In this document: positions 12,973-13,321 of the stretch, piece by piece
Layout of the letters: each line of letters opens with the position of its first letter
Numbering within the stretch: position 1 is the first letter of the stretch
Position numbers and translations under genes: made by a program
The notes under the pieces: generated by a model
Database searches by the model: none
Seen by the model: only the letters and a program-made list of their open reading frames with translations
What the model was told of the DNA's origin: nothing
Assembly: GCA_031282945.1 (NCBI GenBank)
Contig: JAITCX010000115.1
Location: forward strand, 1 to 13,321
Direction of reading: 5' to 3'
Origin: Elusimicrobiota bacterium
GTDB taxonomy: Bacteria > Elusimicrobiota > Endomicrobiia > Endomicrobiales > Endomicrobiaceae
DNA length: 13,321 nt

Positions 12973-13321
12973 CTATACTTCCATTCTCACTGCAATCCTA
13001 TTATTTCTCACCACAGTTTTTCGTCTTTGAACTTGAATTTTACGCGAACTAATTTTATTTTCTTTCAACACTTTTCTCACCCTCTTGGCCTTTTGAAGCG
13101 TCAACTGATTTGCCTTAACCGACAACTCATCCTCAGAACTGCTCACCCTCACAAAAATCACTATGCGCTTAAAGTTTGGCGAAACTTTTGTCAATTTGCT
13201 TGCAAACTCAATTAACTCTTTTTCGTTCTCTGGGGAAATTTCTATAGAATCCTCATCAAAAAATAAGTCTGGAATTTCTACGCCGTCTTTACTTTTTCTT
13301 CCGGCCTTTTTGGAAGCGTTT
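12973..13321 (-). CDS. OmpA-like C-terminal domain protein (5' part outside window)
   Basis: The frame is open from the window edge to TAG at 12975-12973, giving 115 visible residues; the true start lies beyond 13321. The pattern is that of an OmpA-like periplasmic domain: LFFDEDSIEISPENEKEL (first strand and helix), then KRIVIFVRVSSSEDE, NQLTLQKAKRVRKVLKENKI (matching N-x-L-S-x-x-R-A-x-x-V), and a terminal RNNRIAVRMEV resembling NRRVEI. Two hallmark peptidoglycan contacts look altered: the GHTD-type aspartate site reads VRVSSS, and the LSxxRA arginine is lysine. It may therefore be a diverged member with weak or no peptidoglycan binding. A lysine/serine-rich linker (KKAGRKSKDG) precedes the domain, so the protein is probably larger. 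Confidence 0.7.
   Translation of the reverse strand, partial: NASKKAGRKSKDGVEIPDLFFDEDSIEISPENEKELIEFASKLTKVSPNFKRIVIFVRVSSSEDELSVKANQLTLQKAKRVRKVLKENKISSRKIQVQRRKTVVRNNRIAVRMEV

Overview
The window comes from a low-GC bacterium (clearly AT-rich by eye; not computed). Every convincing gene lies on the minus strand, so transcription runs from high to low coordinates. Two encoded proteins carry Sec signal peptides or an OmpA-like periplasmic domain, which suggests a Gram-negative-type envelope. An Elusimicrobiota/Endomicrobium-like lineage is possible from the overall flavour, but this is a weak guess and no rRNA or tRNA is present to settle it.

Layout in transcription order (right to left). 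(1) 13321-12136: the 3' end of an OmpA-like gene, then a secreted protein of unknown function built from an internal duplication. (2) 12135-11204: a gene-free stretch of about 930 bases that is unusually rich in structure. It holds three tandem minus-strand terminator-like hairpins, a pair of imperfect direct repeats of about 55 bases, a long inverted repeat with nested hairpins, a short hairpin derivative of it, several small A/T-rich hairpin repeats, and a good sigma70-type promoter. (3) 11203-6777: a housekeeping cluster, typA/bipA - DUF192 - yqeY - crcB/fluC - nusB - phoU, tightly packed with stop/start junctions of 0 to 71 bases. (4) 6776-6314: an AT-rich spacer of about 460 bases with more small hairpin repeats and only weak promoter candidates. 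(5) 6313-1: a purine biosynthesis operon purC - purS - purL - purQ - purD - purE with overlaps or gaps under 30 bases; purE runs to the window edge.

The purine genes cover GAR synthetase (PurD), the three-subunit FGAM synthetase (PurS, PurL, PurQ), the carboxyaminoimidazole step (PurE) and SAICAR synthetase (PurC). PurF, PurN/T, PurM, PurK, PurB and PurH are not in the window. PurS is unusual: it is two PurS domains fused in one chain, and a strong 12-bp hairpin lies inside its coding sequence.

The protein-coding content is mostly ordinary housekeeping. The least explained parts are the repeat island at 11271-12135 with its apparent relatives at 6377-6590, the tandem PurS with its internal hairpin, and PhoU and OmpA-like proteins that have lost signature ligand residues. 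I found no CRISPR array, transposase, phage gene, tRNA or rRNA.
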